Origin: Actinomycetes bacterium
GTDB lineage: Bacteria > Actinomycetota > Coriobacteriia > Coriobacteriales > Eggerthellaceae
Length of the DNA: 64,000 nucleotides
NCBI GenBank assembly: GCA_023429565.1
Contig: JAEZDJ010000065.1
Span: 1 to 64,000, forward strand
Direction of reading: 5' to 3'
The notes below the pieces were generated by a model. That model was not told the origin of the DNA. It was given only the letters and a program-made list of their open reading frames with translations, and did no database searches. The stretch's first letter is position 1. Every line of letters starts with the position of its first letter. Both the position numbers and the translations under genes were made by a program. Positions 53,858 to 63,238 of this stretch are shown here, one piece after another.

Positions 53858-54916
53858 ATGGCACAAAACAAGACCATCGATATCAACATGCACTTCCTGC
53901 CCACCGACTTGTTCACCGACGAACAGGTGCTGAACGGTTTTCTGTACTCTGCGCCTGTATCGTTCGGCATGAAGGCTTACATCGACAAGACGCCAGACGG
54001 CGCAAAAGACCAGCTCATCCTGGAGTATCCTGAGGGCAAGCAAATCCTCAACTATGTCGAGGGTGACTATACGCTTGAGACGAAGCTCCAGGCCATGGAC
54101 GAAAGTGGCGTGGACATCGCCCTTCTGCGCATGCCTGTGTGGCAGGAATGGCTGCCGCTGGATATCTGCAAGATCGTGAACGACCAGGCTGCCGAGATGT
54201 GCAAGCGTTCGGGCGGACGCCTGTACGCCAACGCCGTCGTCCCACCGTGGAACCGCAAAGAGGACATATACGAACTCGAGCGCTGCATCGGAGACCTAGG
54301 GATGGTGGGCGTGCAGCTGGCCTGCTGCTACGGCGACCGCTTCCTCGACGACCAACTCTTCAAGCCCTACCTTAGGGTCATCAACGACAAAAAGATCCCG
54401 GTCGTCGTGCACCACACGCCCGGCCAGAACGCCTACGATAACTTCGACGAGTACACAGTGTTACGCCGCGAGCTCGGCCGCGTCCATGCGCAGGCGGCAG
54501 CAGTGGGCCGAGAGATCTATTCGGGCATGTTCGACGAGTTCGAAAACTTGAAGTTCATACACACCATGTTTGGGGGCAACTGGTTCAGCTTGCAAAACAT
54601 CTTGGCCCCGCACCGATCCACCAAGAAGAAAGAGGCCATGAATCGTCTCGTCACCAACGTCGACCATGAGGCATATGACCGCTATCTGACCAACAACATT
54701 TATTTCGATATGACACATCCCATGAGTTGGGGAAAGGATCAACTCGAGTGTGCTGTGAAGGTGAGCGGAGCCGACCATCTGCTGCTGGGTTCATCGTTTC
54801 CTGTGTTCTATGAGTGGATGGCCCGCTCCGTGGAGTCCATCAACGCCATGAGCGTACCTCAGGAGGACAAGGACCTCATGCTGGGCGGCAACGCGGCGAA
54901 GCTGTTCAATTTGTAA
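53858..54916 (+). CDS. Amidohydrolase-2 family protein (ACMSD/aromatic decarboxylase-like) with altered metal ligands
   Basis: The 352-residue TIM-barrel protein aligns with the amidohydrolase-2 family, which includes decarboxylases of aromatic acids. Key sites are TIDINMHFLP (usually DxHxH; here Asn10-Met-His12), VVVHHTPGQ (His185/186), FIHTMFGGNW (His235) and LLGSSFP, where the usual catalytic Asp of GSDYP is Ser313. Two normal metal or catalytic residues are therefore changed. It may use a different site geometry, act as a hydratase/decarboxylase variant, or be inactive. It lies between the two molybdoenzyme modules and upstream of an MFS gene. Confidence 0.8.
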   Translation: MAQNKTIDINMHFLPTDLFTDEQVLNGFLYSAPVSFGMKAYIDKTPDGAKDQLILEYPEGKQILNYVEGDYTLETKLQAMDESGVDIALLRMPVWQEWLPLDICKIVNDQAAEMCKRSGGRLYANAVVPPWNRKEDIYELERCIGDLGMVGVQLACCYGDRFLDDQLFKPYLRVINDKKIPVVVHHTPGQNAYDNFDEYTVLRRELGRVHAQAAAVGREIYSGMFDEFENLKFIHTMFGGNWFSLQNILAPHRSTKKKEAMNRLVTNVDHEAYDRYLTNNIYFDMTHPMSWGKDQLECAVKVSGADHLLLGSSFPVFYEWMARSVESINAMSVPQEDKDLMLGGNAAKLFNL

Positions 54917-54925
54917 GACGAGCGA

Positions 54926-54959
54926 TCGGCGCACCGGCTTACTGAAACCAGTGCGCCGA
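54926..54959 (+). other. Hairpin after the amidohydrolase gene
   Basis: TCGGCGCAC (54926-54934) and GTGCGCCGA (54951-54959) are perfect complements with a 16-nt loop. There is no T-run. It lies 9 bp after the stop codon and may be a 3'-end or processing structure. Confidence 0.5.
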
Positions 54960-55037
54960 AGCGAAAGAACGTCGACCAGCATCTTTCTGAAAAAACTATG
55001 GATGCCCGTAAGGGGGGCGTCCGAAAGAGGGGAAACT

Positions 55038-56510
55038 ATGAACAATCCTTCTGCCGCTGCAACCGGTGCACCTGTGACGAAATCCATGGAGAAAACACCG
55101 CCTTACGCCTGGCCATGCCTGATCGTGTCCTTGCTCGCGGGCATCGGCATGGTGTTCGCCTGGATGTGGCTGCCAAGCGTCACGTTCCCGGTGTTCAATA
55201 GCTGGCTCACCGAGAACAATGCGTTTTTCGCAAACCCCGCTAACTTCGGCCTGCTTTCCAATGTCATGGGGCTCGTTCCCATCGGTGCCCTTATCATGGC
55301 CCTTCCCACCACGTTTCTCGTACGCAAATTCGGCCCGAAAGCCACGACGCTTATCGGTCTCGGTGCCGCAGTCGTAGGGACGTCGCTGAGTGCAGCCACC
55401 GTAGGTGGCGACTTCTATCTCTTCTTGGCGGGACGTTTCATCCTCGGCCTTGGGCTTTCCACCTGCGTAGTCGCAGGTCCCACTTGTGTATCCATATGGT
55501 TTCCCGACTCCACGCGCGGACGTGCCATGGCCATTTGGTCCTGTTGGGCCCCCATTGGCATCTTCCTGTCCAACTTCGTCAATGACAGCGTGTACCATCT
55601 GGCAGGTTCAAGCATCGCAAACCTTCAGTGGGTGTGGGCGGCGGTCGCCCTCGTGCTGGGCATCGTGTTTGCCGTCGTGTTCCGTGAACCACGCGCCGAA
55701 GAGCGTTCGCAGGTATCGCCCGAACGCAAACCGCTCAAGGCCGTCCTGAAGTTCTTCAAGAGCCGCCAGCTGTGGTGCCTCATCGTCATGTTTGCCATCT
55801 TCAACTACATGAACTACGCCTTCAGCCAATATCTGAAAACCTGGCTCCAAACCCCCGAACTGCTTGGCGGCTTGGGATGGGATGCGACGACTGCCGGCCT
55901 CTGGGGCGGCCTGATTGTAGCCTGCGGTGCCCTCGCCCCCATCGGCGGCCTTATCCTCGACAAGACGCCCAAGGACAAGAAGTACCTCTGCGTGGTCGTC
56001 GGCATCTTGGGACTCACCATCTGCTCAGCCCTGGCGTTCCATGCCGAGTTCTTCATCCCGTACGTGCTGTTCTTCTGCATTGGAAACATGATGCTGAACG
56101 CCTGCTGCCGCCCACTCGTTCCGACATTCGTATTCAAGGGCGGCGCCACCGCTGTCGCGTTCGGCCTGTCCTTCCTGACGCTAGGGCAGTACGCCGGACA
56201 GATTGCCACAAGCTACGTGCTCACACCGTTCAGCAACGGCCTCACCGCGGCCTCCAACGTAGCCATCGAAGCCAAGAAAGCCGTGCTCGCTGCGGGAGGC
56301 TCCCCTGCCGATTTCGGTGCCGCCATCGACCAGGCCGCACAAGAAGCGCTTGTGCAAGGCATCCATGTGGACCCGATGCTGGCCTTCTGGGCGCTCGTGC
56401 CCATCGGCATCATCGGCTGTCTGCTGAGCTTTGGCGTCATGCCTTCCAAGAAGCGGGCTGGCACTCCCGCCAGCAATCCCGCTGAAGACCAGACGGCATC
56501 CCAGCATTAG
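55038..56510 (+). CDS. MFS transporter (module importer/exporter 1)
   Basis: This 490-residue transporter has 12 predicted spans, among them PCLIVSLLAGIGMVFAWMWL and WFPDSTRGRAMAIWSCWAPI. The loop MALPTTFLVRKFGPKATTL resembles MFS motif A. A hydrophilic insert after span 6 (REPRAEERSQVSPERKP) separates the halves. Adjacent catabolic genes suggest it imports an aromatic or organic-acid substrate. AGGGG precedes ATG 55038. Confidence 0.85.
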   Translation: MNNPSAAATGAPVTKSMEKTPPYAWPCLIVSLLAGIGMVFAWMWLPSVTFPVFNSWLTENNAFFANPANFGLLSNVMGLVPIGALIMALPTTFLVRKFGPKATTLIGLGAAVVGTSLSAATVGGDFYLFLAGRFILGLGLSTCVVAGPTCVSIWFPDSTRGRAMAIWSCWAPIGIFLSNFVNDSVYHLAGSSIANLQWVWAAVALVLGIVFAVVFREPRAEERSQVSPERKPLKAVLKFFKSRQLWCLIVMFAIFNYMNYAFSQYLKTWLQTPELLGGLGWDATTAGLWGGLIVACGALAPIGGLILDKTPKDKKYLCVVVGILGLTICSALAFHAEFFIPYVLFFCIGNMMLNACCRPLVPTFVFKGGATAVAFGLSFLTLGQYAGQIATSYVLTPFSNGLTAASNVAIEAKKAVLAAGGSPADFGAAIDQAAQEALVQGIHVDPMLAFWALVPIGIIGCLLSFGVMPSKKRAGTPASNPAEDQTASQH

Positions 56511-56547
56511 ATTCTGATTTGCGACGCGGCTCGGCTCCATTGCAAGC

Positions 56548-56578
56548 GGGCGGCTTCCCTTTTGACCGGGAGCCGCCC
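56548..56578 (+). other. Hairpin between the two MFS genes
   Basis: GGGCGGCTTCCC (56548-56559) and GGGAGCCGCCC (56568-56578) pair with one bulged base. There is no T-run. It is possibly a weak terminator or RNA spacer. Confidence 0.45.
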
Positions 56579-56641
56579 ACCAAACGGCAGCTCGCCATCC
56601 GATAAACCTGTATCCCCATGCACGGGGAGAAGGGATTCATC

Positions 56642-58354
56642 ATGAGCGACTTCAAAAAGCATTCTTACGACAACAGGCACCATCGCCAAGCAGGCCCCCT
56701 TTTCCATTCACCTGTTTCAGGTCCCCAACATCTCGCAGCGGAACAAGCTCACAACCATTACGACGGCAAGACCCGAAGGGGCATCGACAACGCGAGAAAC
56801 AACCAGCACAAGGGATGGATCGTGTTGTTCGTGATGCTGTTCTGCGGCATCATCGTCATCATGAACCAATTCAAGGTGCCCACGTTCATGCCCGCCCTCA
56901 TGGTGGATTTCCACACCGATCCAGGCACGACTGGATGGCTCATGTCTGTCATCGCCCTTGCCGGCATCGTCACGGCCTTCCCATCCGCGTTTCTGCTCAA
57001 CCGTTTCGGGCCGAAGAAGATCGGCCTGTTCGGCTTGGGATTCATGATCGTCGGTTGCGCAGTAGGAGCAGCAGCATCTTCCTTCGCTCAACTCATCGTC
57101 GGTCGTGCGCTCGAGGGCATCGGCGTTGCCATGATGGGCGTCGTGGCCACCACTGTCATCTCCATGTATTTCCCCCGGGAGAAGGCCGGGCTTCCCATGG
57201 GCATCTGGAATCTATGGTATGTCGTCGGGTCCACACTCGCCTACAACATCGGCGTGCCCATGGCTCTCGTGCTTACCGGAGATCCGCACAACTGGCATGC
57301 CTGGTGGTGGTTCTCAGATGTGCTCGCATTCGTGTCTTTTGTGGCGTTTGCCCTGTTTGTAAGCGTCCCCTCTGCAGGCAAGGGAATCGCCGCCAGATGT
57401 GAGCGTCAGACAGGCAAGCGACAACACCGGCCCGCCTCTATCCTACTCGAGAGCTTCAAAGTCAAACGGATGTGGCTGTTCGGACTCGGCTTCTGTTTCC
57501 TTATGTTCACATCGCTTGCGGTGCTTACCTGGATTCCCACCTATGTACAGGAAATCGAGCTCGACCGGCTCCTGGCCGAAGGCGTGATGCTTGCTGACGC
57601 ACAAGCCTCAGCCGGGATCGCCGGCGGCTCGATGGCATCACTCGGGTTCGCGGCCAGCATCCCCATGGCGCTCGTGACGGCATTTCTGTTGGGCAAGTTC
57701 CAGAGCCTCAGGTCACGCAACGCCATGGTGATCATTGCCGGATTCTGTGCGTTCTTCTATGTGGGCGCGTTTTTGGTCCCCTACGAGTACCTGCCCGCTT
57801 ACCTCGTGCTGCTGGGACTCGAGAGCGGTTGGACATCGGGCGTCGTCTGGTCGATGGTGCCCGTCACCATGCCCAAGCGCGTCACCATGCCCATCGGCAT
57901 GGCCATCATCATCTTCTTTCAAGGTGTTTCGAACCTGCTGTGCACGCCGACCGTGGGTTACATCATAGGAGTCGACCAAACTTGGACACATGTCGCTCCT
58001 CTGTGCGCAGTCACGGCAGCCATGGGCACCGCTCTCTGGATCATCTACGTGATCATGAAGCCACCTGTTTTCGAGGAGGACGAGGAACCGGTCTCAAAAT
58101 CGAGACGGGACATCGCCGACGCCGTTTCAGGAGCAACCAGCCTCTCGACCGTAGCGGCTTCGCTTGGCCTAGACGGCAGAGAGCCCCACCCTCCCTCCTG
58201 CGCCCCTCCGGGAACGACATCGAAATCCGCCAAGGATATCGATGTCACAACCGGAGCAACTCCAGGGGTGGCAAGCGCCTGCAAGGATCTAGAGCTCGAC
58301 GCGATAGACAAGGTGTCGGCTCAGCTTGGAATCAAGCCGCCCGGCACGGCATGA
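56642..58354 (+). CDS. MFS transporter with His-rich N-terminus and SGAT-repeat C-terminal tail
   Basis: The 570-residue protein has 12 spans, with MFS loop AFLLNRFGPKKIGLFG and PASILLESFKVKRMWLFG after span 6. It is longer than most MFS proteins. An N-terminal cytoplasmic stretch of about 60 residues is rich in His and Arg. A C-terminal tail of about 95 residues contains DAVSGATS (58118-58141) and DVTTGAT (58241-58261), each followed by an Ala-rich helix. These match the end of FMN-binding domains, where the Thr can carry covalent FMN, but the rest of that domain is missing. ATG 56642 has AAGGG upstream. Confidence 0.8.
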   Translation: MSDFKKHSYDNRHHRQAGPLFHSPVSGPQHLAAEQAHNHYDGKTRRGIDNARNNQHKGWIVLFVMLFCGIIVIMNQFKVPTFMPALMVDFHTDPGTTGWLMSVIALAGIVTAFPSAFLLNRFGPKKIGLFGLGFMIVGCAVGAAASSFAQLIVGRALEGIGVAMMGVVATTVISMYFPREKAGLPMGIWNLWYVVGSTLAYNIGVPMALVLTGDPHNWHAWWWFSDVLAFVSFVAFALFVSVPSAGKGIAARCERQTGKRQHRPASILLESFKVKRMWLFGLGFCFLMFTSLAVLTWIPTYVQEIELDRLLAEGVMLADAQASAGIAGGSMASLGFAASIPMALVTAFLLGKFQSLRSRNAMVIIAGFCAFFYVGAFLVPYEYLPAYLVLLGLESGWTSGVVWSMVPVTMPKRVTMPIGMAIIIFFQGVSNLLCTPTVGYIIGVDQTWTHVAPLCAVTAAMGTALWIIYVIMKPPVFEEDEEPVSKSRRDIADAVSGATSLSTVAASLGLDGREPHPPSCAPPGTTSKSAKDIDVTTGATPGVASACKDLELDAIDKVSAQLGIKPPGTA

Positions 58355-58395
58355 CGGGATCTCGCAACAGCATGTCCTACGTAAGGGATACGCTC

Positions 58396-58429
58396 GGCAG
58401 GAGGGGTTTTCAATCTGATCCCTCTTGCC
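58396..58429 (+). other. Hairpin after the second MFS gene
   Basis: GGCAGGAGGG (58396-58405) and CCCTCTTGCC (58420-58429) pair with one wobble around a 14-nt loop. No T-run follows. It is a probable 3'-end structure of the MFS transcript. Confidence 0.5.
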
Positions 58430-58502
58430 GACATCGGGTTGTGGAACGGATCGGGGGCTTTTGCAGAGCTCATCATTTCGTCTGAGACCAGCGGGTCGTC
58501 GT

Positions 58503-58539
58503 CCCCCCCCCGATAGATAGCGACATTTTGCGGTATACT
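58503..58539 (+). promoter_or_regulatory. Poly-C tract and -10 box upstream of the LuxR gene
   Basis: Nine consecutive C residues (58503-58511) lie directly where a -35 box would be for the TATACT at 58534-58539. The -10 is about 100 bp upstream of the luxR-type start. A length change in the homopolymer would alter promoter spacing. Whether it does so is unknown. Confidence 0.4.
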
Positions 58540-58641
58540 CGCGGCGGGAGCCTGCCGGGCAGGGGACGTTCGCTCTTCGGACATATCGCGAGCAGCTCCT
58601 CCGGGGCATTTTTCATGGGTCAGTTCAAGGGGGAAATGGCA

Positions 58642-60108
58642 ATGAAAGAGGATAGGGCCGTCTCCAAACGCCGTCTCGGCGCTATGGAGTTGTTGGGGAT
58701 CTGCGGATTCGCATTCTTTTTCGGATGGATGCTTGTTGCGTTTTATTGGCTGTTCGTCATATTCTTGCAGGATATTCCCATCGCTCTGCGCGACGGCATC
58801 CAACTTTTCATTTTCATCGGAATGGCATCAGGCTACATGGTCCTTCATCTTGTTGCCAAGAGACTCGAAATCAACCGAATCGCGGTTCCCATGCTGGCTG
58901 CCGAGGCAATGCTCACACTCCTCTTGCCCTTATGCGCATTGGCCTTGAGCTTTGGCATCGCGCTGCCGGTCCCGCTGCTCTGCGGCGTCAACCTCCTCAC
59001 CGGCCTATGTGGCGCTTCCCTCACAGTCGGTTGGTTGGATGTCAGCAGTCGCATACGACTGCTGAGCCTTGAGCGATTCACGAGCCTATCACTCGTGGGC
59101 GGAGGAATTCTTTTCTTGTTCGTCGCGTTAATGCCAACCAATATGCAGCCGTTTTTCTGCATCATGTACGCGCTCGCAAGCATCGGCCTTCAGGCATTCG
59201 CTGGAGCTCGCGCCAGGGACGACACCGATACGTCGACAATCAGACATCAAAAGAGCCCATGGAAATTCACCAAAGAGATCGAGCCATCGCTTGTGGCATT
59301 CGGCATCGTGTTTGGACTCACGTTCGTTTACCTGTTCAATTCAGGAACTGATGCAGTGCTCGTCGGTCTGCTCTTCGTTATTCCGGGCGCGGGAATCGTC
59401 GCTGCGTTTGCCCTACAAGGCAAGGCCATCGGCATCATAGCGATCCAACGGATCCTGCTTTGCGTGACAGTTCTGGCCTGCCTCGCCATTCCCTTCTCCA
59501 CCGAAAGCGTGCAGCTCGCCTGCTCTTGTCTCGTCGTCGCCTCCTGGGCTGCGTTCATCTCCATCAACTACGCCCTCGTCGTCAAGAAGAGCATCAGACA
59601 AGAAGACACCTCAGTGTTCCGACAAATTCCTCTCAGGCTGGTGTTCAGTGCCCTAGGGTTCTTTCTTGGCTGGGGCGTAGCGACCGCTATCACCGCATAT
59701 TACGGTGCCCACTCCGATGCCTTCACCGTCGTGCGCCTCTCGATGGCATTCATCTTGGTTGCCGTCATCATGCTGTTCTTTCCCGTCGATCGCCATCATG
59801 ACGATGTCGCGCACAACAACAACACCGCTCCCTCTCCTTTGTCCTTGGAGTCCAGCACGAAAGAACCGTTCGACAGTCGCTGCGCGGCCGTTGCCGAGCT
59901 CTACCAGCTTTCTCCCCGAGAGACCGACATTCTCAAGTTCCTCGCCAAAGGGCGCAACGCCGCCTATATCCAGAGCAAGCTGACCATATCCCCACATACC
60001 GTCAAGAGCCATATTTACAACATCTACCGCAAGCTCAACATTCATTCCCAACAGAAGCTCATGGATTTCGTTGAAGACTGCCCGATCGATGGACCAAAAC
60101 CAGGTTAG
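58642..60108 (+). CDS. LuxR-family regulator with N-terminal multi-span membrane domain
   Basis: The 488-residue protein has about 10-12 hydrophobic segments in the first 400 residues (for example MELLGICGFAFFFGWMLVA). A C-terminal LuxR/GerE helix-turn-helix follows with LYQLSPRETDILKFLAKGRN and HTVKSHIYNIYRKLN. This fusion, an MFS-like sensor with a LuxR output, is characteristic of Eggerthellaceae and usually lies beside genes for a specific reductase or dehydroxylase. It probably senses a substrate in the membrane and activates the flanking operons. ATG 58642 (MKEDRAVSKRR) is preferred over ATG 58636 from the distance to AAGGGGG. Confidence 0.88.
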   Translation: MKEDRAVSKRRLGAMELLGICGFAFFFGWMLVAFYWLFVIFLQDIPIALRDGIQLFIFIGMASGYMVLHLVAKRLEINRIAVPMLAAEAMLTLLLPLCALALSFGIALPVPLLCGVNLLTGLCGASLTVGWLDVSSRIRLLSLERFTSLSLVGGGILFLFVALMPTNMQPFFCIMYALASIGLQAFAGARARDDTDTSTIRHQKSPWKFTKEIEPSLVAFGIVFGLTFVYLFNSGTDAVLVGLLFVIPGAGIVAAFALQGKAIGIIAIQRILLCVTVLACLAIPFSTESVQLACSCLVVASWAAFISINYALVVKKSIRQEDTSVFRQIPLRLVFSALGFFLGWGVATAITAYYGAHSDAFTVVRLSMAFILVAVIMLFFPVDRHHDDVAHNNNTAPSPLSLESSTKEPFDSRCAAVAELYQLSPRETDILKFLAKGRNAAYIQSKLTISPHTVKSHIYNIYRKLNIHSQQKLMDFVEDCPIDGPKPG

Positions 60109-60352
60109 GGAACCGAAGCGCAAACAGAGCTCGGGACGCTCTATCGCGACAGCGTCCGCCTTCCCCTCGCAACCGCCGAACTTCATTCATACTCCTTTTC
60201 AAAGCCTCATGCTCTTATGCTGATTCCATCGACGCATACCCGTTGCATGAGAAGCTCATACTCCCGCCATGCTTCACTTCAGTAATCCCGAGAGGGGCGG
60301 ATCACATGGGGCGGACACCCGACAGGTCCGAGTGAACGCGAGAGGAGAAGCA
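60109..60352 (+). promoter_or_regulatory. Upstream region of the second molybdoenzyme operon
   Basis: This 244-bp spacer contains no gene. I see a possible weak -10 (TTATGCT near 60216) but no clear -35 or operator. Because it follows the LuxR regulator, it probably carries the regulated promoter of module 2. A terminator for the regulator is not apparent. Confidence 0.35.
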
Positions 60353-62731
60353 ATGGTGGAAAATGCAGTCACGGAAAAGGACCGCGACGAGATAGGAACA
60401 TCCAAAGAAGAGAATCAGTTCAATTTCGGTGCCGGAGAAAAACAGGAGGTCGACCCGCGCTGGAAGCATCCCGGCAAGTGGCAGTATGAAGAAGACGGCA
60501 TGATCGTCACCCGTACGTCAGTGTGGTCCGCGCCGGGCTGCCATGAGGGCTGCGGCGTGTTGGTGTACTCCGACAAAGACACCGGGAAGTTCATCAAGTG
60601 CGAGGGCGATCCAGACGATCCCTACAACCGCGGCGCACTATGCCCGCGCTGTCTGGCTTTCAAGCAGGTCCAATTTCATCCCGACCGCATTCTGCACCCC
60701 ATGAAACGCTCCGGCGAACGCGGCCAAGGCACATGGAAACGCATCACCTGGGACGAGGCGCTTGATACCTGCTATCGAGAATTCCGTCGAATTTCCATGA
60801 CCTACGGCGGCGACTCCATCCACGCGCTGCGCGGCACCGCCCGCGACAACCAGTGGCAGGTCGGCCGCATGGCCAACACATTCGGAAGCCCCAACGAGTA
60901 CGGCTTCCTGTCCGGCACGGCATGCTATCTACCCCGCCTGTCACTCATGATCATGACATACGGAGGAATGCTCATTGCCGACTTCTCACAGTTTTCGGCA
61001 CTGCGCTACGATGATCCGGAGTGGATATGCCCCGAATGCACTATCGTATGGGGCTGCAACCCCACCATTTCCAATCCTGATTTCTTCATGGGTCACTGGG
61101 TCACCGATGCCATGAAGCTAGGCTGCAAGCTCATCTCCGTCGAACCACGTGTGACCTGGCTTGCGGCCCAGGCAGACATCCACCTGCAGCTGCGACCGGG
61201 CACCGACACGGCACTTGCATTGGGCATGATCAAGGTCATCGTGGACGAAGACCTCTACGACCATGACTTCGTTGACAAGTGGACTTACGGCTTCGACGAG
61301 CTGGCCGCTCGCGCCGGAGAGCTGTCGCTAGATCAGGTAGAAGAAATGACCTGGGTTCCCAAAGACAAGATCGCCAATGCCGCACGCTTGTTTGCCACCT
61401 CTCATCCAGCAAACGTCGTATGGGGGCTTGCCGTGGACATGCAGAGCCAAGGAACCCCCTGCGCGGCCGCCATCGCAGCCCTGTGGACCATCACAGGCAA
61501 CCTAGACGTGCCGGGTGGCATGTGCTATACCGCATCACCCATGGGAGTCGACCAGCCATCCGCCGGCGCGTGGGGCATTTACGATCTCATTTCAGAGGAG
61601 ATGCAGAAGAAGCGAGTAGGGTGGAAAGAGTTTCCCATGTACCGCTATGGCCTCACCCAGGCGATGCCTGACATGTGTCTAGAATACATGGAAAACGACA
61701 AGGTCAAAGGCGTATGGATTCAGACATCCAACGGCATCGCCTGCATGAGCTGCGAGGTCGACCGTTGGTATAAGGCCATGAAGAAGCCTGAGTTCATTGC
61801 AGCGGTCGACATCTTCATGACACCGACCATCCAATCATGTGCCGACATCGTCATGCCAGCGCAAACCTGGGCCGAGAAGCACTCCGTGCGCGCTCACTAT
61901 TATTTTCTGTCCGCCATCACCGGTGGCTGCACGGCCGAGGGCGAGGCGAAATCAGACTGCGAGATCAACCGCGAACTAGCCCAATACTTCGACAACGACG
62001 ACGAATTCAACCGCGCCATCGAACGCCCCGAGGGCAAACAGCACACCTGGCCGTGGGAAACAGAGGACGAGGTCTATGACGAGATCGTCAAACCCTCCGG
62101 CTTCACGTTTCAGAACCTCATGGAACATGGCCCCGTCTATCAGAAATACATTTACAAGAAGTATGAAAAGGGCCTCATGCGTCCCGATGGACTACCCGGA
62201 TTCAACACCCCTACCGGCCGCATTGAACTTTACTCCACGTTGTTCGAAAAGTTCGGCTACGACCCGCTGCCCTATATCGAAGAGCCCGGCATCGGCCCCG
62301 TCACCACGCCAGACCTTTATGAGAAATATCCGCTCATTATGATTACCGGTGCTCGCACGACCTCGTTCTTTCATTCCGAGCATCGTCAGATTCCTTATCT
62401 GCGTCAGCTGACGCCCGACCCATGGGTGCAGATACATCCACGCACTGCCTCAGCGCTCAACATCAACGAGGGCGACTGGGTTTGGATAGAGAACCACCGC
62501 GGCCGCTGTCGGCAGCGTGCCCGCATCACATTCGAAGTGCATGAGAAGGAAATCGCCGCACAGCATGGGTGGTGGTTTCCCGAGCAGGACGGAGCGGAAC
62601 CGAACTTGTATGGGCTCCGACAGTCCAACATCAACCAGCTTCTGGCAAACAAACCAGGCACCACCGGCTTTGGTGCCGATTTGAAATGCACGCTCTGCAA
62701 GGTCTATCGCTGCAAAGAGGAGGAACTGTAA
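60353..62731 (+). CDS. Molybdopterin-dependent oxidoreductase, catalytic subunit (module 2)
   Basis: This 792-residue paralogue of the module 1 enzyme belongs to the DMSO-reductase superfamily. The N-terminal cluster region is GCHEGCGVLVY...GALCPRC (Cys63, Cys67, Cys97), again without the first cysteine of the usual motif. Cys191 in GTACYLPR aligns with Cys194 of module 1 and with the Mo-ligand position. Cofactor parts WGCNPTISNPDFF, NLDVPGG and AQHGWWFPEQ are conserved. No export signal is present. ATG 60353 has AGAGGAG upstream. Its stop TAA overlaps the next ATG, so the subunits are coupled. The two catalytic subunits probably act on different substrates. Confidence 0.85.
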   Translation: MVENAVTEKDRDEIGTSKEENQFNFGAGEKQEVDPRWKHPGKWQYEEDGMIVTRTSVWSAPGCHEGCGVLVYSDKDTGKFIKCEGDPDDPYNRGALCPRCLAFKQVQFHPDRILHPMKRSGERGQGTWKRITWDEALDTCYREFRRISMTYGGDSIHALRGTARDNQWQVGRMANTFGSPNEYGFLSGTACYLPRLSLMIMTYGGMLIADFSQFSALRYDDPEWICPECTIVWGCNPTISNPDFFMGHWVTDAMKLGCKLISVEPRVTWLAAQADIHLQLRPGTDTALALGMIKVIVDEDLYDHDFVDKWTYGFDELAARAGELSLDQVEEMTWVPKDKIANAARLFATSHPANVVWGLAVDMQSQGTPCAAAIAALWTITGNLDVPGGMCYTASPMGVDQPSAGAWGIYDLISEEMQKKRVGWKEFPMYRYGLTQAMPDMCLEYMENDKVKGVWIQTSNGIACMSCEVDRWYKAMKKPEFIAAVDIFMTPTIQSCADIVMPAQTWAEKHSVRAHYYFLSAITGGCTAEGEAKSDCEINRELAQYFDNDDEFNRAIERPEGKQHTWPWETEDEVYDEIVKPSGFTFQNLMEHGPVYQKYIYKKYEKGLMRPDGLPGFNTPTGRIELYSTLFEKFGYDPLPYIEEPGIGPVTTPDLYEKYPLIMITGARTTSFFHSEHRQIPYLRQLTPDPWVQIHPRTASALNINEGDWVWIENHRGRCRQRARITFEVHEKEIAAQHGWWFPEQDGAEPNLYGLRQSNINQLLANKPGTTGFGADLKCTLCKVYRCKEEEL

Positions 62732-63090
62732 TGGCGCGCAATGGGATTCTTGTCGACTATCAGTACTGCACGGGGTGTTATTCATGCGAAGTCGCCTGTC
62801 AAGCCGAGCATGAGCTGCCACTCGAACAATGGGGCGTACGCGTCTTGCAAAATGGTCCTTGGCCAGTCAAGGACCATGAGGGCAACGAGACGGACAGCTT
62901 CATCTATGACTTCATCCCTTCATTCACGAAGATATGCGACCTATGCAACGCCCGTCAAGACAAGGGTAAGATTCCCACCTGCGTGTTCCACTGCCAGGCG
63001 AAGTGCATGGAGTTTGGTCCGATAGATGAGTTGGTGAAAATTCTCGATGCCAAGCCGCAGCAGTACCTCTGGGTGCCACCCTGCGCATAA
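62731..63090 (+). CDS. 4Fe-4S dicluster ferredoxin-type subunit (module 2)
   Basis: The 119-residue paralogue of the 53019 gene has CTGCYSCEVAC, CDLC and TCVFHCQAKC, enough for two [4Fe-4S] clusters. It starts with ATG 62731, overlapping the catalytic-subunit stop (TAATG). It transfers electrons to the molybdoenzyme. Confidence 0.9.
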   Translation: MARNGILVDYQYCTGCYSCEVACQAEHELPLEQWGVRVLQNGPWPVKDHEGNETDSFIYDFIPSFTKICDLCNARQDKGKIPTCVFHCQAKCMEFGPIDELVKILDAKPQQYLWVPPCA

Positions 63091-63238
63091 GGCTCAAACT
63101 GCACGAGAGCAGGGCAACGCAGCATCGCTCCAATCTCGCTTTGAAGAGGACTTTGACATCCCTCGAATAAGGCGAGGGATGTCCATCATGGCCAATTTCG
63201 CCACTTCCCAAGCGACCGAACAGGACAAGGAGCCATCC

